Source: Prorocentrum cordatum
Lineage: Eukaryota; Sar; Dinophyceae; Prorocentrales; Prorocentraceae
Reading direction: 5' to 3'
DNA: 64,000 nt
NCBI GenBank assembly: GCA_963575745.1
Contig: CAUYUJ010014605.1
Coordinates: 1-64,000 of the forward strand
The stretch's first letter is position 1; every line of letters starts with the position of its first letter. A model generated the notes under the pieces. It ran no database searches. It saw only the letters and a list, made by a program, of their open reading frames with translations, and was not told where the DNA came from. Made by a program: the position numbers and the translations under genes. Shown one piece after another: positions 61,251-64,000 of the stretch.

Positions 61251-61940
61251 CGCTAAGAAGGGGAGGAGTCGAACCCGCCCCTTCTCCGGCGAACAGGGAA
61301 AGAGTGGGCAGGCGCGGAGCTTCGGCACGTCATCTAGCAAATCATACGATTGAAAGAAAAGCCCGCGCACAACAGGGTGCGTCATAGAGAACAACCACAC
61401 ACCCGATGCTCGTATAGTACAGAGTGGTTCTTCCACGTTGCACATCGCAACTGTTATCTCCAACGGTCGCGCTCGTCGCCGCCCTACGTGGCGCAAGCAA
61501 CTGAAAGCACGGATGATACATGCGATCAATCGCTTGCCATCTCTGCCAGCCCCCGCAAGTGGCGCGTTGCGCGCAGTGCCCGCGCAGGCGCGCGCGCGCC
61601 ATGGCCGACCACGCAAATACTGCAGGGCAGTCTGGGGGGCGGCTTGAAAAACGAGCGCGCGATGCCAAAGGAATGGCAAATATCGCGCGCGCGAACTTGC
61701 TGCGGAATCGCAACTTCGGGTGCGCATTGTTTCTGCGCCGGTTTTGCCGCTATTGCGGGCAATGGCGAAGCACTGGGCCTTGCGCGCAATGGCGACGCAG
61801 GAAACGCCGCAGCCTCGCGCACGCGATGCGCGAGACACGGCAGCGCTTCGTGTGGGGCGCAGTCGCAGCACGGGACACCCTGGCGCAATCCTGGGTTTTG
61901 GCTCACGCGCTCCATTGTCGCCCGCTCGCGTGCGCAAGTG
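61251..61940. other. No gene recognised; one hairpin
   Basis: Hairpin at about 61257-61290 (AAGAAGGGGAGG opposed to CCGCCCCTTCT) around GTCGAAC. The GC-rich 61550-61900 part has repeated GCGCAATGGCGA-type words (61735-61800). Open frames here are not convincing. Confidence 0.45.
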
Positions 61941-61944
61941 TGTT

Positions 61945-64000
61945 CCAACTGTAGCCCAGGCGTAGTTGAAGTGTTGTTCAGGTGTAGCCCTCGTAGCTCA
62001 AGTATAGTCCCAATGTAGTTCAAACGTATTCGACGAGTATTTCCAGTTTCGCCCAGGTGCACTCCGGATGGAGCCCAAGTGTAGTCCAAGTGTGTATCAG
62101 GTGCAATACTTGTAGTTCAAGTGCAATTCAAGTGTAGTTCAATTCTTGTTCAATTGCATTTCTAGTGCAAGTTCAGGGGTCGCCCAAGGGAGGTCCCAGT
62201 GAGGTTCAAGTGTAGCTCAACTGCAATTCAACCGTGGCGGGCGGTAGTCCTCGCAGCTCGAGTGTACCACACGTAGATCGTAGAGCAAGTGTGCTTTACG
62301 CGTAACCATTGTAGTTCAAGTTTAGTCCAGGTGTAGTTCGAATGCAATTCAAGAGTAGTTCAGGTGTAGCCGAAGTGTAACGCAAGTGCGGGTCATATGT
62401 AGCTCAAGTGTGGTACAGGCGTAGTCCTTGTAGTTCACGTGCAGTCCAAGTGCAGCTCAAGTATGATTCAAGTGAACTTCACGTGTAATTCGAATGTGTT
62501 TCAAGAGTGGTCAAAGTGTTGTTCAGGTGTAGTTCGTATGTATTTCAAGCGTGTCCCAAGCGCCACCATTGTAGTTCAAACATAGCCCACGTGTAGTTCC
62601 AGTGAAGTCCGCGTGCGTTTCAAGTGTAGTCTAGTTCAAGCGCGGTTCAGATTAAAGTCGAAGGCGTTTGAGGTGTAGCCCGTGCAGCTCAAGTCTAGTT
62701 TAAGTGTAGTTCAAGTGTCGTCCGAGTGTGGTTCAAGTGTGGTTCAAGTGTACTTCAAGCGCTGTTCGAATGTAGTTCAGGTGTAGTGCAAGTGTTTTGC
62801 AGGTGCAGGCCTTGCAGCTCATGCGTATCACAAGCCTGGTACATGTATATATAGTTCAAGTGTAGTTCCGGTGTAGTTCACATTTAATTCAAGTGTGGTT
62901 CGACTGAAACGCAAATGTCGTTCAAGGCAAGGTCAGTGTATTTCAAGTGTGGTCCAAGTGGAATCCGAATGTAGTTCAAGTGTGGTTCTGGTGCAATGAT
63001 AAGGTGCACCAAGTGCGCGTCAAGTGTAGTCCGGATGTGGTTCGAATTTGGTAGGGGGGGGCTGTCCTTGTAGTGCAAGTGAAATTCAAGCGCGATTCAA
63101 ATGTCTGTCATGTAGTTCACGTGCGGTTCAGGTGCGGGTCAAGTGTAGTCCGGGTGCGTTTCGAACGTGATTCAGGTGCAGCCATTGTACGCGGTTCAAG
63201 TGTAGTCAAAGTGTAAGTCAAGTGATATCCGATTGCAGTTCAGGTGTAGTGCGAGTGCGGTCCAGGTGCAGCCCGTATAAATCACATGTAGATCAAATGT
63301 CGTGCGAATGTAGGCCACAATTAGTTCAAGTGTAGGTAACGTGTAATCCACATGCGACCCAAAAAGATGTTCAAATGGATTACAAATGCGGTTGCTGTGT
63401 AGCCCGTGTAGGTCACATGGCACTACATTGCAAGTGTTGTCCAAGTGTGGTCCAAGTGCGGTCATGGTGTACTATTTGCAGTTCAGATGTGGGTCACGTG
63501 TAGTTCGTAGTTCAAGTTGGTTCACGTGTCGCCTCAGCGTAGTTCAAATATGGCTCCGTGTAATGCAGATGTAGCGTAAGCGTGGTGCATGTGTAGCTCG
63601 GGCAAATCGGGCGTTGCTCAAGTCTGCTGCAAGTGTCGCCCAAGTCTACTGCTGTTCACGTGTAGCCCAAAGATTGCTCAAGTGCGGTTCAGGTGTAGTT
63701 CCAGGTTGGCTCAGGTGAAGTGAAGTCATTGTTGCTCGAGTGTAGCGCATGTGTAGTTTAGGCAATGTGCAAGCACAGTTCATATGAATATCCAGTGGAG
63801 TTCAAGTGGGGTTCAAGTAGTTCAGGTGTAGCTCATATGGCCAAGGCGTAGTCATTGCAGCCCAGGCGTAGTTCAAGCGTATCCCAAGTGCGATTGAAGA
63901 AACGCTGAGGTGCAGTACAAGTTTAGTTCAAGTGTGGGCTAGGGTCTAATCCAAGTGCGGTTCTGGCGTAGACATTGTACTTCCAAGTGTAGTTCGAGTA
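61945..64000. repeat. 11-bp satellite, consensus GTAGTTCAAGT
   Basis: Over 2 kb of diverged 11-bp units (GTAGTTCAAGT, GCAATTCAAGT, GTAGTCCAAGT and similar), roughly 185 units, with few length changes. Runs past the right edge of the window. Between 61945 and 62120 units are still poorly conserved, so the left boundary is gradual. Confidence 0.9.

Noticed and set aside
61253-61300. tRNA-like sequence (TTCGACTCC T-loop look on the minus strand)
   Set aside because: The stem next to TTCGA has a mismatch and the rest (D arm, anticodon arm, acceptor pairing) cannot be found; it is better explained by a simple hairpin AAGAAGGGG / CCCCTTCT.

Overview
The window looks like nuclear DNA of a dinoflagellate. 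A Prorocentrum-like or Symbiodiniaceae-like genome fits best, but this is inference. The evidence is a GC-rich background, large amounts of simple-sequence DNA, many short inverted-repeat elements, a decayed non-LTR retrotransposon whose zinc-ribbon, endonuclease, RT and RNase H blocks resemble dinoflagellate LINEs, and a decayed PIF1-like helicase of a kind common in dinoflagellates. There are no prokaryotic operons and I recognise no rRNA or tRNA gene. A run of 100 Ns at 16374-16473 marks an assembly gap.

Layout. 1-0.44 kb is a CTA microsatellite. 1.9-5.8 kb carries minus-strand degenerate coding sequence: a PIF1-like helicase pseudogene and an unidentified broken ORF. 5.8-12.4 kb is non-coding and repeat-rich, with GGA triplet tracts and short TIR elements. 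12.5-16.4 kb is a very large TG/CG-rich array that includes an octamer satellite (GTGTCTGC)n running into the gap and one small exon-like island. 16.5-17.6 kb is a local tandem repeat. 17.8-23.9 kb is one minus-strand LINE with an ORF1-like zinc-ribbon protein, endonuclease, reverse transcriptase, zinc knuckle, RNase H and a C-terminal zinc ribbon, broken by several frameshifts and apparently missing catalytic residues. 24-57 kb is a mosaic of triplet microsatellites and at least ten families of short inverted-repeat or dispersed elements, several nested in each other. 57.4-58.5 kb holds the best gene candidate, a DUF674-like protein on the minus strand in a lower-GC segment. 59.7-60.2 kb is a long CTC/CTT tract, 60.2-61.25 kb a degenerate CCCTAAC-like array, and 61.9-64.0 kb an 11-bp satellite that continues beyond the window.

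The strongest structural result is a set of non-autonomous TIR families named here A to I. Family A (about 160-190 bp) has clear 8-bp target-site duplications (TSDs). Family I has perfect 5-bp duplications. Families B and C share the terminus ACAGTCGG and sit at TA. Two family C elements each contain an independently inserted family A element. Elements G and H occur side by side in the same order at two places. I see no complete transposase, so any autonomous partner must lie elsewhere. No functional multi-gene system can be supported; apart from the DUF674-like gene the window is essentially a repeat and transposon graveyard.
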